A stretch of 64,000 nt of DNA from an uncultured Archangium sp. GTDB lineage: Bacteria > Myxococcota > Myxococcia > Myxococcales > Myxococcaceae. Position numbers and translations under genes: made by a program. The notes under the pieces are model-generated. The model searched no databases. It saw only the letters and a list, made by a program, of their open reading frames with translations, and had not been told where the DNA came from. Below, one piece after another: positions 39,369 through 47,678 of this stretch. The stretch lies in NCBI GenBank assembly GCA_903905455.1, contig CAIVGN010000029.1, positions 1-64,000 on the forward strand. The letters are read 5' to 3'. Numbering within the stretch: the first letter of the stretch is position 1; each line of letters opens with the position of its first letter.

Positions 39369-40508
39369 TCAGCCGCCCAGCAGCGCCGCGCGCAGGGCCC
39401 GCCCCGCCGGGACCGTGCCCGCACCCCGGGAGAGCACCGCGAGCTTGTCGCCCAGGGTCAGCGTGCCTGCGTAGAACCGGGCGATCGTCTCTTCTTCGTG
39501 GCCATAGAACGAGTCGAAGATCTTCACCCGCTCGTTGGGCCGCGCCCCGCGGAAGAGCATGCGATTGAGGAGGCGGAAGAAGCGATGCTGGGCCCAGTGG
39601 CGTCGGGTGTGCGCCTGGAGCCAGGCGGTGATCGGCGCGGCGCTCAGATCCGGCAGCTTGGGGATCGCGTCGGCCACGTCGGCGGCCATGGGCAACGAGT
39701 ACCCGGTGGTGGCGTGAAAGAGCCCGGCCGCGACGCCGATCACCGGGCGATCGAGCACCGGGGCCTCACCCGAGAGCGGAATGGGCAGCGCGGCGAACTC
39801 CTCGCGGTACACCTTCGCCACGCGCAGGTTCTTGTCCGCCAGGTACTTCGTGATCCGCTCCCGCATCGCCGGCAGGTCGAGCGTGGCGTCGTCGGAATAC
39901 GAGGTGTCCTCCACCAGCACCCGGCGCTCGTCCCACGGGAGCATGTAGACGAAGCGGAACGCACCGAACTGCTCGACGCGGCCGTCCATCAACAGCGGCA
40001 CCTCGAGCGTGTGGGGCGACTCGAGCTCGAGGTCGAGGCCGAGGAACTTCTGGTACCCGCAGGGCCAGGCCGGGGCCGTCGAAAACCCCCGCCCGTCGAT
40101 GACCGCCTTCGCCTCCACCACCTCACCTGAGGTCAGCGTGACCCGCGTGGCTGTGACTTCTTTCACCGTGGCGCGCAGCCTCACGCGATCCTTGAGCTGC
40201 TCCATCAGCTTCCAGTGGAAGTCTTCGCTCTTGATCGAGTGGTAGCCCCCGCCGATGCGCCGCGGCTCGCCTGAGAAGGCCACGTCGTGGGAGGGCCAGG
40301 ACTTCGAGCAGAGCACCCACAACCACTCGAGCTGCGCCCGGGTCACGTCAGTTCCGTGGAAGCTCCACGTGTGATTTCCGCCCAGCACGGAACCGGCCTC
40401 GAGAATCACAAAAGAAATGTCAGGCCGGGTCATCACCAGGCGCCAGGCGAGGAGGCCATTGGCGAGTCCGCCACCGACGAGCACGAGGTCGAGCACGGGC
40501 GGGCTCAT
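39369..40508 (-). CDS. crtY: Lycopene cyclase CrtY
   Basis: 379 residues, within the usual CrtY length. The FAD-binding start LDLVLVGGGLANGLLAWRL is typical, followed by ILEAGSVLGGNHTWSFH, GGYHSIKSEDFHWKLME, VIDGRGF and FRFVYMLPWDERRVLVEDT. It converts the linear ends of lycopene to beta-ionone rings at the membrane. ATG at 40508 chosen because the family begins a few residues before the FAD motif; an in-frame ATG at 40559 is possible. No other carotenoid gene is in the window. Divergent from a LuxR-type regulator. Confidence 0.92.
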   Translation of the reverse strand: MSPPVLDLVLVGGGLANGLLAWRLVMTRPDISFVILEAGSVLGGNHTWSFHGTDVTRAQLEWLWVLCSKSWPSHDVAFSGEPRRIGGGYHSIKSEDFHWKLMEQLKDRVRLRATVKEVTATRVTLTSGEVVEAKAVIDGRGFSTAPAWPCGYQKFLGLDLELESPHTLEVPLLMDGRVEQFGAFRFVYMLPWDERRVLVEDTSYSDDATLDLPAMRERITKYLADKNLRVAKVYREEFAALPIPLSGEAPVLDRPVIGVAAGLFHATTGYSLPMAADVADAIPKLPDLSAAPITAWLQAHTRRHWAQHRFFRLLNRMLFRGARPNERVKIFDSFYGHEEETIARFYAGTLTLGDKLAVLSRGAGTVPAGRALRAALLGG

Positions 40509-40559
40509 AGCAGCGAGGGCTCCATGCGGCTGATGTTCCTCGACATGAACCGTCTTCAT

Positions 40560-40574
40560 GTTTCTCAAAGAAAC
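40560..40574. promoter_or_regulatory. Inverted repeat in crtY/regulator intergenic region
   Basis: GTTTCT-CAA-AGAAAC, a perfect 6-bp inverted repeat with a 3-bp spacer, just upstream of the crtY start in the 174-bp divergent gap. Possible operator for the adjacent regulator; no functional evidence. Confidence 0.35.
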
Positions 40575-40682
40575 TGAATGGGGAGGCCGCGCATCTGTTG
40601 GGGCAATGCAACGAGTTGGCAGGCGCTGCGGTCCCTTTGAGCTCCTTGCTTTGTCACGTTCCTGCTGTACCTGAGGTGAATC

Positions 40683-41330
40683 ATGAAAGGCCTTCCCCCG
40701 AAGACGTTGCCCCTCCGAGTCGCCGTTCAAGGTGACTACGCCCTGGTCGAGGCGCTGTCCGACCACACCGAGCAGATGATTCTGAGTCCCGTCGAAACCA
40801 ACCTCGAGATTTCTGCGCGCGTCACGCAGGCCGATGTCCTGGTCATCGACGTCTCCACCAATACGGCGAAGGGTTACGAGACCATTCGCGAACTCACCTA
40901 CGACCGCCCGGTCCTGGCGCTGGTCGCCATCGGCCAGGCCCTCGACGCGGTCCGCGCCGGCGCCAAGGGTGCCATTCGTCGGGACGCGAAGCCCGGCGCC
41001 ATTGCCGCGGCCATCCAGGCGCTCCACAACGGGTTGTCGGTGCTCGACCCTGCGGCCCTGGCGAACCTCTCGACCTCCAAGTCGGTGGTCCAGGTCAGTC
41101 CGGCCGACGCCCCCAGCCGCGTGGCGGCCAACGACACGCTCACCAAGCGCGAGAACGAGGTGCTGGTGCTCCTCGCCGACGGGCTCTCGAACAAGGAGAT
41201 CGCCGTTCGCCTCACCATCAGCGAGCACACCGCGAAGTTCCACGTGAACTCGATCCTCCAGAAGATGAACGCGCAGAAGCGGGTCGAAGCGGTCGTTCGC
41301 GCCGCCAAGCTGGGCCTCATCAACCTCTGA
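40683..41330 (+). CDS. LuxR/NarL-type regulator with atypical receiver
   Basis: 215 residues. The C-terminal GerE/LuxR helix-turn-helix (about 150-215) is intact: LTKRENEVLVLLADGLSNKEIAVRL, then ISEHTAKFHVNSILQKM. The N-terminal receiver keeps a candidate phospho-acceptor in VLVIDVS. The acidic pair is reduced to GD (VAVQGDYALVE) and the conserved Lys is Arg (AIRRDA). This suggests phosphorylation-independent or unusual control. Divergent from crtY and followed by a clear terminator. Confidence 0.9.
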   Translation: MKGLPPKTLPLRVAVQGDYALVEALSDHTEQMILSPVETNLEISARVTQADVLVIDVSTNTAKGYETIRELTYDRPVLALVAIGQALDAVRAGAKGAIRRDAKPGAIAAAIQALHNGLSVLDPAALANLSTSKSVVQVSPADAPSRVAANDTLTKRENEVLVLLADGLSNKEIAVRLTISEHTAKFHVNSILQKMNAQKRVEAVVRAAKLGLINL

Positions 41331-41358
41331 GCGTCGAACCAGTCGTCGTGACGCTCGA

Positions 41359-41399
41359 GCCTCCTTCCAGCACGCCTGGGAGGGGGCTTTGTCGTTTTT
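41359..41399 (+). terminator. Intrinsic terminator after LuxR-type regulator
   Basis: 12-bp stem GCCTCCTTCCAG / CTGGGAGGGGGC (two G-U pairs), loop CACGC, then the T-rich run TTTGTCGTTTTT. It lies 28 bp after the stop at 41330. Confidence 0.8.
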
Positions 41400-41516
41400 G
41401 CCCTCCGAACGAGCCAGCCCGAGCGGAGGGTGACCCGCTGTTGGGGTGGTGGCACGTTGAATTCCACTCCCTACGGTGTCGCCCGCCGTCCTCACCACTC
41501 GAAGGGAACACCACAC

Positions 41517-42401
41517 ATGCCTGTCGCCATCACTGACTTGTCGGACACGTTGAGCAGCATCGTGGAGCACACGGGGAAGAGCGTCGTCCGCGTCGACGGA
41601 GGACGTCGCCGCGCGGTCTCCGGGGTCGTCTGGAGCCCGAAGCAGGTCGTCACCGTCGCCCATGGCATTCAGCGGGAAACGGTCGCCGTTGCCATCGAAG
41701 GCAAGGAGTTCACCGCCCGGCTCAAGGGCATCGACGAGACCACCGATCTCGCGTTGCTGGAGCTGGACGAGGCGCTGACGCCCGCCACCTTCGACGACGG
41801 CGCGGCGTTGAAGGTCGGGCAGCTCGCGCTGCGCCTGGGGCGCCCGGGGGAGACGGTGCGCGCGACCAGCGGCATCCTGAGCGCCGTGGGCAAGAAGGCC
41901 TTCCGCTCACCGCGCGGGGGCGAGGTCGACTTCTTCCTCGACGCCGACGCGCCGCACCAGCCGGGCTTCTCGGGTGGGCCGCTGGTGGATCTGCAGGGGC
42001 GGGTGCTGGGCTTGACCACCACCGGTCTGCTGCGCGGCGCCAGTCTCGCCATCCCCACCACGACGATTCGCCGGGTCGTGGGGCAGCTCGAGAAGCACGG
42101 GAAGATCCGCCGCAGCTACCTCGGCCTGCAGTTGCAGCCGGTGCAGTTGCCCGACGCGGTGAAGGTGACCACGGGCGAGGAGATCGGCCTGCTGGTGACC
42201 TCGGTCGAGAAGGGCGGCCCCGCGGAGTTGGCGGGCATCCAGTACGGGGACACCGTGCTGCACCTTGGCGACGATTCGGTGAAGACGCTGGAGGACCTCT
42301 ACGGTTACCTGCGGGCGGACCACGCGGACCAGCAGGTGAACGTGAAGTTGTTCCGCAACGGCGCGGTGGTGACCCAGCAGGTCACGCTCGGCGGTCGTTG
42401 A
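41517..42401 (+). CDS. Trypsin-like serine protease with PDZ domain
   Basis: 294 residues of the HtrA/DegP-like S1C type. The catalytic triad is complete: His49 in VVTVAHG, Asp77 in ETTDLALLEL, Ser152 in GFSGGPLVD. A PDZ domain occupies about 205-290 (GLLVTSVEKGGPAELAGIQYGD). There is no signal peptide or membrane anchor, so it appears cytoplasmic, unlike classical periplasmic DegP. ATG at 41517. It converges on the diguanylate cyclase gene with a 10-bp gap. Confidence 0.9.
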   Translation: MPVAITDLSDTLSSIVEHTGKSVVRVDGGRRRAVSGVVWSPKQVVTVAHGIQRETVAVAIEGKEFTARLKGIDETTDLALLELDEALTPATFDDGAALKVGQLALRLGRPGETVRATSGILSAVGKKAFRSPRGGEVDFFLDADAPHQPGFSGGPLVDLQGRVLGLTTTGLLRGASLAIPTTTIRRVVGQLEKHGKIRRSYLGLQLQPVQLPDAVKVTTGEEIGLLVTSVEKGGPAELAGIQYGDTVLHLGDDSVKTLEDLYGYLRADHADQQVNVKLFRNGAVVTQQVTLGGR

Positions 42402-42411
42402 GAAGCGGGCG

Positions 42412-43845
42412 TCACTTCGGCTCTTCGCCCGGGCCCTCTCCGCTTTCCACGGGGGAGGGCAGGGGCGAGGCCGAGCGCAGGTGGCGGCTGGCCGGGGTGG
42501 CCTCGAGGTTCTTCGCGGCCATGTAGATGATGTTCCGCGTGCCCTTCTTGCCCCGGTACATGGCGCGATCGGCGAAGTCGATGAGGGTCAGCTTGTCCTG
42601 CGCGTGCTCGGGGTACGAGGCCACGCCGATGCAGGTACTGATGTTGAGGCTGAAGCCTTCGCGCGCGAGGAACCGGTGCGCCTCGATCGAGCGGCGAATG
42701 CGCTCGCCGACCTTGAGGGCCCCGCCGGAGTCGGTGCCCCGGAGGAGGATCACGTACTCATCGCCGCCCCAGCGGCAGACGATGTCGTTGTCGCGCACGC
42801 AGTTCTTGAGCACCCGGGCGACCTCGACCAGCAGCTTCGAGCCGACGAGGTGTCCGTGGGTGTCGTTGATGCTCTTGAAATAGTCGAGATCGAGGAAGAG
42901 CAGCGAGAAGGGCTTGTCGGCGCTCGTCGCGTTCTTGAACTCCTTGTCGAGCACGAGGTCGAGGTAGCGCGAGTTGAAGAGGTGGGTGAGGTCGTCGAGG
43001 TAGACGAGGTCTTCCACTGCGGCGAACTTGCCGAGGTTCTTGAGCGCCATGCCCAGGTGCCGCGCGAGGAACGGCGCCGCCGCGACCCCGACGTCCGAGA
43101 TGTCGTCCTTGAAGAAGAGCAGCACCGCGCCATAGAGCGTCTCGCCCTCGGTCACCGGCACCAGGTACGCGGTCTCGAAGGGCAGCCCCTCGACGCGGAT
43201 CTCCTGGCCGGTGCTCTCGATCTCCGTCACGCAGTCGCGCACCGGGACGACGGTGGCCAACTCGATGGCCTCGCGCGCGAGTTCCGCGAACCCCAGGGCC
43301 GAAGCCAGCTCCAGCTGCCCGTTCTCGCGCGTGAAGACCACCACCGCGTCGGCGAGGCACATCGACTGGAAGGCTGCGCCAGTCGCTTCCTGCAGTTGCT
43401 CGCGATCGAGGGTGGTGCCGATGCGCTGGCCGGCCTCGAGGAGCGCCACGTGCCGGCGCAGCGCCTCGTTCTCGCGCAGCAGCCAGTGTTGGGTCAGCGC
43501 CCGGTTGACCGCGTGGGCCAGCACCTCCGGCTGCACCGGCTTGACGAGGTAGTCGGCGGCGCCGCTCTTGATGGCGCGCACGGCCGGCTCGACCTTGTCG
43601 AGAGCGGTGACCAGCAGCACCTCGACGTCGGGCTGCGTCGACTTCACGTGCTGCAGCAGCGCCAGCCCGTCGCTCTGGGGCAGGATGAGGTCGGTCACCA
43701 TCAGCGCGAAGCGGGTCTTGAGCAGCGCCTCTTTCGCTTCCTGCGCCGAGCCGACGGCCGTCACCTCGTGGCCCGCGCCTGCGAGGAAGTCGCTGTAGAG
43801 CGAACGCGCGACCTTCTCGTCATCGACCAACAGGATGTGCGCCAT
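42412..43845 (-). CDS. REC-GAF-GGDEF diguanylate cyclase
   Basis: 477 residues. Receiver (1-120) with LLVDDE, phospho-acceptor Asp52 in VTDLILP and Lys in YLVKPVQ; a GAF-like sensor region (about 145-290); and a GGDEF domain with active site GGDEY at 360-364 preceded by the inhibitory-site motif RDND (351-354). It likely makes c-di-GMP on phosphorylation and is product-inhibited. The last 20 residues (SPLPSPVESGEGPGEEPK) are encoded by a REP-like hairpin. ATG at 43845. A PilZ receptor gene lies at 63047. Confidence 0.93.
   Translation of the reverse strand: MAHILLVDDEKVARSLYSDFLAGAGHEVTAVGSAQEAKEALLKTRFALMVTDLILPQSDGLALLQHVKSTQPDVEVLLVTALDKVEPAVRAIKSGAADYLVKPVQPEVLAHAVNRALTQHWLLRENEALRRHVALLEAGQRIGTTLDREQLQEATGAAFQSMCLADAVVVFTRENGQLELASALGFAELAREAIELATVVPVRDCVTEIESTGQEIRVEGLPFETAYLVPVTEGETLYGAVLLFFKDDISDVGVAAAPFLARHLGMALKNLGKFAAVEDLVYLDDLTHLFNSRYLDLVLDKEFKNATSADKPFSLLFLDLDYFKSINDTHGHLVGSKLLVEVARVLKNCVRDNDIVCRWGGDEYVILLRGTDSGGALKVGERIRRSIEAHRFLAREGFSLNISTCIGVASYPEHAQDKLTLIDFADRAMYRGKKGTRNIIYMAAKNLEATPASRHLRSASPLPSPVESGEGPGEEPK
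42433..42460. repeat. REP-like hairpin in gene 3' end
   Basis: Arms GCCCTCTCC and GGGGAGGGC pair over nine bases (one G-U) around a 10-base loop, followed by AGGGGCGAGG. The layout (CCCTCTCC, GGGAGGGCAGGGG) resembles dispersed REP elements known from many GC-rich genomes. It is translated in frame as the tail of the diguanylate cyclase. Only one copy was seen here. Confidence 0.5.
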
Positions 43846-43899
43846 GGGCACCGGTCGAACTAGCAGACCCCCCCGAGCCGTGCGAGCTTCGGCGACACG

Positions 43900-44646
43900 G
43901 TGGTGACTCGCGACGAGCGGCGGTTGTGCGTGTTCTTCAGCGCTGGGGCGACGCGCTACGCGTTGGATGCGGTGCGCGTGCTCGAGGTCACCCGGGCCAC
44001 CGAGGAGGGCACCTTCGAGCCCCCCCAGCACGTCACGGTGCGCGACCTCTCGCTGCTCCTGGGCGGCGACCCCGAGCCCGAGGTGCGCGCGGGGGTCACC
44101 ATCGACGTGTCGCCGACGCTCACCCTGCGCGTCAAGCAGGTCGACGGGGTCTTCGAGACGGCCGGGCTCCCTCGCTGGCCCGTGCAGGGGCGCCTCATCC
44201 CCCTGATTTCGCCGGCCATTGGCGCGGCCCTCGAGTTCGAGGGGCGGCTGGTCTTCGAGCTCGACGCCGAGGGCGTGGCGCGCGGGTTGCCCCGGCAACT
44301 CAAGCCCCTGGTGCGACACACCTGCGAGGCCCCCCAGGCGCTCGTCTTCACCGTGCAGGGCGAGCGCCTCGCCATTCCGCTCCTCCACGTGGTCCAGGTC
44401 ATCGAAGCCGGCGCCCACTTCAACCGGTGCCCGAACGCCGGCACCTTCCTCGGCGTGGCCCAGCACCGATCTTCCTTGTGCCCGGTCTTCACGGTGGGCC
44501 CCCTGGGCCTGGTGCAGCCCTTCGTGGTGCTCTTCGAAGTCAATGGAGACCTGCTGGGGCTTTCGGCGAGCCAGGTCGAAGGCGTTCGCCCGGCCACCTC
44601 CCTCGATGGGGTGCAGGTGCTCGACATCGCTCGCATGTTTTCTTGA
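43900..44646 (+). CDS. Double CheW-like domain protein
   Basis: 248 residues containing two CheW-type halves. The first (about 5-115) begins RLCVFFSAGATRYALDAVRVLEV; the second (about 140-248) begins ALVFTVQGERLAIPLLHVVQVIE and ends QVEGVRPATSLDG. CheW couples chemoreceptors to the CheA kinase. No receptor or CheA is adjacent, so it may serve a remote array or act with the receiver protein immediately downstream. GTG start at 43900; a second GTG follows at 43903. Confidence 0.75.
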   Translation: MVTRDERRLCVFFSAGATRYALDAVRVLEVTRATEEGTFEPPQHVTVRDLSLLLGGDPEPEVRAGVTIDVSPTLTLRVKQVDGVFETAGLPRWPVQGRLIPLISPAIGAALEFEGRLVFELDAEGVARGLPRQLKPLVRHTCEAPQALVFTVQGERLAIPLLHVVQVIEAGAHFNRCPNAGTFLGVAQHRSSLCPVFTVGPLGLVQPFVVLFEVNGDLLGLSASQVEGVRPATSLDGVQVLDIARMFS

Positions 44647-44672
44647 GGGCGCCTGAAGGTTGCCCCTACACT
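44643..44672 (+). promoter_or_regulatory. Promoter candidate for the receiver protein
   Basis: TTGAGG (44643-44648), an 18-bp spacer and TACACT (44667-44672), about 40 bp upstream of the ATG at 44714. The -35 box overlaps the stop codon of the CheW-like gene. Confidence 0.4.
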
Positions 44673-44713
44673 GGCCCAGTTTTCTTCTGCATTTCTCTTT
44701 ACCGGAATCCGCG

Positions 44714-45916
44714 ATGCCCAAATCAGTGCTGGTCGCCGACGACTCGCTCACGATCCGCAAGATCGTTGGAATGCTCTTCGCGAACGAAGACTTCACGTTG
44801 ACCACGGTCGACAACGGGCTCGACGCCGTCGCCAAGGCGCGTGAACTTCGCCCCGACATCGTGTTGGCCGACTGCATGATGCCGGGCAAGAACGGCTACG
44901 AGGTCTGCCACGACCTGAAGAGCGACCCCGCGACGGCGCACATTCCCGTGCTGCTCCTGGCGGGCACCTTCGAGCCCTTCGACCCGGCCCGGGCGCAGGC
45001 GTGCGGCGCCAACGGTCACATTCCCAAGCCCTTCGACAGCGTCGGCTTCCTCGACCGCGTGAAGACCACCGTCGGCGTGCCGATCGGCGCCGCCCAGCCC
45101 AACCCGTTGCAGCAGTCGTTCGCGCCGCAGCCGGCAGCCGCGCCCCAGGCCGCGCCGCCGCAGCAGCACCAGGTGCCGCACGCGCCGCCGCCGCCCCAGC
45201 AGCAGATGCGTCCGGCCGCCCCCATGCAACCGCTCCAGGGCATGCAGCAGCCTCGCCCCATGCCGGGCGCCGCGGGGATGCCGCAGCAGGGCATGCCACC
45301 GCGACCGATGGGGCCGCCGATGGGTGGCCAGCCGGGCATGCCGCCGCGACCCATGGGTCCGCCGATGGGCGGTCAGCCGGGCATGCCGCCGCGCCCGATG
45401 GGGCCTCCGGGTGGGATCCCCATGGGAACCCAGCCGGGCATGCCGCCGCGACCGATGGGCCCGCCGATGGGGCAGCCGGGCATGCCGCCGCGACCCATGG
45501 GCGTGCCGGGTATGCCGGGCACGATGCCTCCGGGGCCGGGCATGGCGCGTCCTCCGATGGCCGGCACGCCGGGCATGCCTCCCGCGCCCGGCATGCCGGG
45601 TGGGTTCCCCCGTCCTCCGGGCCAGGCTCCGCTGCCGGGCGCTGGAGTTCCCCCGCGCCGTGACCCCTTCGGGCTGCCCCCGCACCAGCAGCAGCACCAG
45701 CAGCCCCACCCGCCGCAGCGCACGGAGTCGCTCGATCTCGACTCGCACCGCTCGGCTGACGGGGGCGAAGCGATGCTCCGCGATGCGCTCTCGAAGGCCT
45801 CGAAGGAGGTCATCGAGAAGATCGCCTGGGAGGTCGTGCCCGCGCTCGCCGAGACCATCATCCGGGAAGAGCTCGAGCGCCTGATCAAGGACCGCGAAGC
45901 CAAGGGCCTCGCCTGA
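44714..45916 (+). CDS. Response regulator with Met/Pro/Gly repeat linker
   Basis: 400 residues. Receiver (1-120) with intact acidic pair ADD, phospho-acceptor Asp53 in LADCMMP, Thr in LLAGT and Lys105 in IPKPFD. It is followed by a long Gln/Pro/Met/Gly-rich linker (about 135-340) containing tandem GMPPRPMGPPM units. A conserved helical tail reads ASKEVIEKIAWEVVPALAETI and continues IREELERLIKDREA. The tail resembles C-terminal helices on several deltaproteobacterial receivers and on polar-organising proteins. It suggests a scaffold or localisation role; no DNA-binding or enzymatic output is present. Confidence 0.88.
   Translation: MPKSVLVADDSLTIRKIVGMLFANEDFTLTTVDNGLDAVAKARELRPDIVLADCMMPGKNGYEVCHDLKSDPATAHIPVLLLAGTFEPFDPARAQACGANGHIPKPFDSVGFLDRVKTTVGVPIGAAQPNPLQQSFAPQPAAAPQAAPPQQHQVPHAPPPPQQQMRPAAPMQPLQGMQQPRPMPGAAGMPQQGMPPRPMGPPMGGQPGMPPRPMGPPMGGQPGMPPRPMGPPGGIPMGTQPGMPPRPMGPPMGQPGMPPRPMGVPGMPGTMPPGPGMARPPMAGTPGMPPAPGMPGGFPRPPGQAPLPGAGVPPRRDPFGLPPHQQQHQQPHPPQRTESLDLDSHRSADGGEAMLRDALSKASKEVIEKIAWEVVPALAETIIREELERLIKDREAKGLA
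45290..45508. repeat. In-frame tandem repeat, 45-bp unit
   Basis: Two adjacent 45-bp units (45290-45334, 45335-45379), then variants of 57, 42 and 30 bp, each starting with GGCATGCCxCCGCG. They encode GMPPRPMGPPM-type repeats in the receiver linker. Such runs expand and contract by slippage, so length may vary among strains. Confidence 0.85.
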
Positions 45917-45953
45917 GGTTTCGGCCGCTTTCCTGATTCTTCAGTTGTCGAGG

Positions 45954-45996
45954 GCGGCCCTTTCCGGTTTGGAGGGGGCCGCTTCGTCGTGTCTGT
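45954..45996 (+). terminator. Terminator after the receiver protein
   Basis: Stem GCGGCCCTTTCC / GGAGGGGGCCGC (12 pairs, two G-U), loop GGTTT, then TTCGTCGTGTCTGT. It lies 37 bp after the stop at 45916 and before nadC. The T-rich tail is imperfect. Confidence 0.6.
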
Positions 45997-46058
45997 CACC
46001 ACGATGAAGTCCGGGCCTGCGCAGGGCCCGTCAGCCACGCAGCGCGCGAGGGGACGAC

Positions 46059-46919
46059 ATGAACAGCTATCTCGACCGGTTGATCGATCTCTCGCTCGAC
46101 GAAGACCTGGGCAGCGCGGGTGACGTGACCACCGCCGCCCTGGTGCCGGAGGGCGCCGCGGGCCGTGCCGAGCTCTGGGCCAAGGAGCCCATGGTGCTCT
46201 CGGGTCTCGGCGCGTTCATGCGCACCTTCGAGAAGGTCGACCCGGCGGTGAAGGTGAAGCTCTCGGCGCGCGACGGCGACCGCACCAGCGCCCGGCAACG
46301 GGTCGCCACCCTGAGCGGTCCGTTGCGGAGCCTGCTGATTGGCGAGCGCACGGCGTTGAACATCGTGCAGCGCTGCGCGGGCATGGCCACGGCGGCGTCG
46401 AACGCGGTGGCGCTGATCGCCGGGGTCAAGGGCAGCAAGCTCAAGATCCTCGACACCCGCAAGACGCCCCCGGGCATGCGCGGGCTGGCGAAGCAGGCGG
46501 TGCGGGACGGTGGCGCGCACAACCACCGCTTCGGGCTCTTCGACGGGGTGTTGATCAAGGACAACCACATCGCCGCGGTCGGAGGCTCGATCGCCCGGGC
46601 GCTGGCCAGCGCGAAGGCCAACGCGCCCCGGCTGGTGAAGATCGAGATCGAGGTGACCACCCTCGAGCAGCTCCGCGAAGCCATCGAGCACGGCGCGCAC
46701 ATCGTGATGCTCGACAACATGGACGACGCGCAGGTGAAGGCGGCGGTGGCGCTGGCGAACGGCCGGGTCGAGCTCGAGGTGTCGGGCGGGGTGACCGCCG
46801 AGCGCCTGCCGCGGCTCGCGAAGCTGGGCGTCGACTACGTCTCGATGGGCGCGCTGACGCACTCGGCCCGGGCGATGGACCTGAGCCTCGAGATCCTCAC
46901 CGCGGCCGGCAAGAAATGA
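46059..46919 (+). CDS. nadC: Nicotinate-nucleotide pyrophosphorylase
   Basis: 286 residues, quinolinate phosphoribosyltransferase of NAD synthesis. Motifs: LDEDLGSAGDVTTAAL near the start, LNIVQRCAGMAT, LDTRKTPPGMRGLAKQAV, GAHNHRFGLFDGVLIKDNH, VMLDNMDD, EVSGGVTAERL and DYVSMGALTHSA. All substrate-binding segments are present. ATG at 46059. Monocistronic; no other nad gene is nearby. Confidence 0.97.
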   Translation: MNSYLDRLIDLSLDEDLGSAGDVTTAALVPEGAAGRAELWAKEPMVLSGLGAFMRTFEKVDPAVKVKLSARDGDRTSARQRVATLSGPLRSLLIGERTALNIVQRCAGMATAASNAVALIAGVKGSKLKILDTRKTPPGMRGLAKQAVRDGGAHNHRFGLFDGVLIKDNHIAAVGGSIARALASAKANAPRLVKIEIEVTTLEQLREAIEHGAHIVMLDNMDDAQVKAAVALANGRVELEVSGGVTAERLPRLAKLGVDYVSMGALTHSARAMDLSLEILTAAGKK

Positions 46920-47006
46920 CGCGCTGAAGAGCGAATTTCGCGAAGGCCCCGTCAGGAACGGTGCCGTCGGCTCGTGAGGGGCAGGTATGGTCCCGGGCCA
47001 CAGCCC

Positions 47007-47678
47007 ATGCTCACTGACGACGAATTGTTCGCAGACGTTTCGCGGCGAAAAGCCCAGGGCCAGGACTACAAGCGTCCCCTCGGGGAGCTCGTCTTTCGCT
47101 GGCGTGACGCGTCCACCACGGTCATCCGCCGGGTCCAGGGCGCGTTCATGAGGGGTTCCCCCGACGACGCCGACGAGGTGTTCCAGGACGCGGTCGCCAA
47201 GTTCATGGCGAAGGGCCTGGACCAGTTTCGCGGTGTCTCGGAGCAGGTGCCCGGCAAGGCCGCCTCGCCGAAGACGTTCTTCCTGCGCATCGTCAAGCAC
47301 TGCGCCATCGACCGCTACCGTCGCCAGCGCGAAGAGCTCGACCCGGGCACGGGCGTGGGTGAAGACGGCGACGAGCCCGAGACCTCGCTGCCCGAGGCCC
47401 ACCGCTCGATGGCCGAGGCCAGGGCCCTGGCGGATCACGCCGAGGCGCACGGCGAGTACTGGAACTCCTGGGAGCGGCTCAAGGACGAGCACCCCAACGA
47501 GGCGGCGGCGTGGGACCTGTACCACCACCAGGATCTCGACGATCACGAGCAGGTCTCGAAGGCCCTGGGGATCACCGTGGTCAATTCGTACAAGCGGGTG
47601 AGCCGCGCGCAGGCGTGGCTGAAGCTCTACATCCTCGAAGCGCGCAAGCGTGACGAGGGTCTGCCGGAGGAGTCGTAA
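47007..47678 (+). CDS. ECF-like sigma factor
   Basis: 223 residues. Region 2-like part: RVQGAFMRGSPDDADEVFQD, then PKTFFLRIVKHCAIDRYRRQ, typical of the core-binding and -10-recognition helices. Region 4-like part: EQVSKALGITVVNSYKRVSRAQ. An acidic linker of about 60 residues (EDGDEPETSLPEAHR) separates them, longer than usual. The ATG at 47007 is preferred to an upstream frame from 46974. The next gene starts on the base after the stop codon, suggesting a dedicated partner. Confidence 0.85.
   Translation: MLTDDELFADVSRRKAQGQDYKRPLGELVFRWRDASTTVIRRVQGAFMRGSPDDADEVFQDAVAKFMAKGLDQFRGVSEQVPGKAASPKTFFLRIVKHCAIDRYRRQREELDPGTGVGEDGDEPETSLPEAHRSMAEARALADHAEAHGEYWNSWERLKDEHPNEAAAWDLYHHQDLDDHEQVSKALGITVVNSYKRVSRAQAWLKLYILEARKRDEGLPEES

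Noticed and set aside
40509-41663. Upstream extension of the lycopene cyclase frame
   Set aside because: It would overlap the divergent regulator. The family's FAD motif starts a few residues after the ATG at 40508.
45290-45508. Repeated units that could suggest a CRISPR array
   Set aside because: Units are in frame inside a receiver gene, vary in length, and have no unique spacers.
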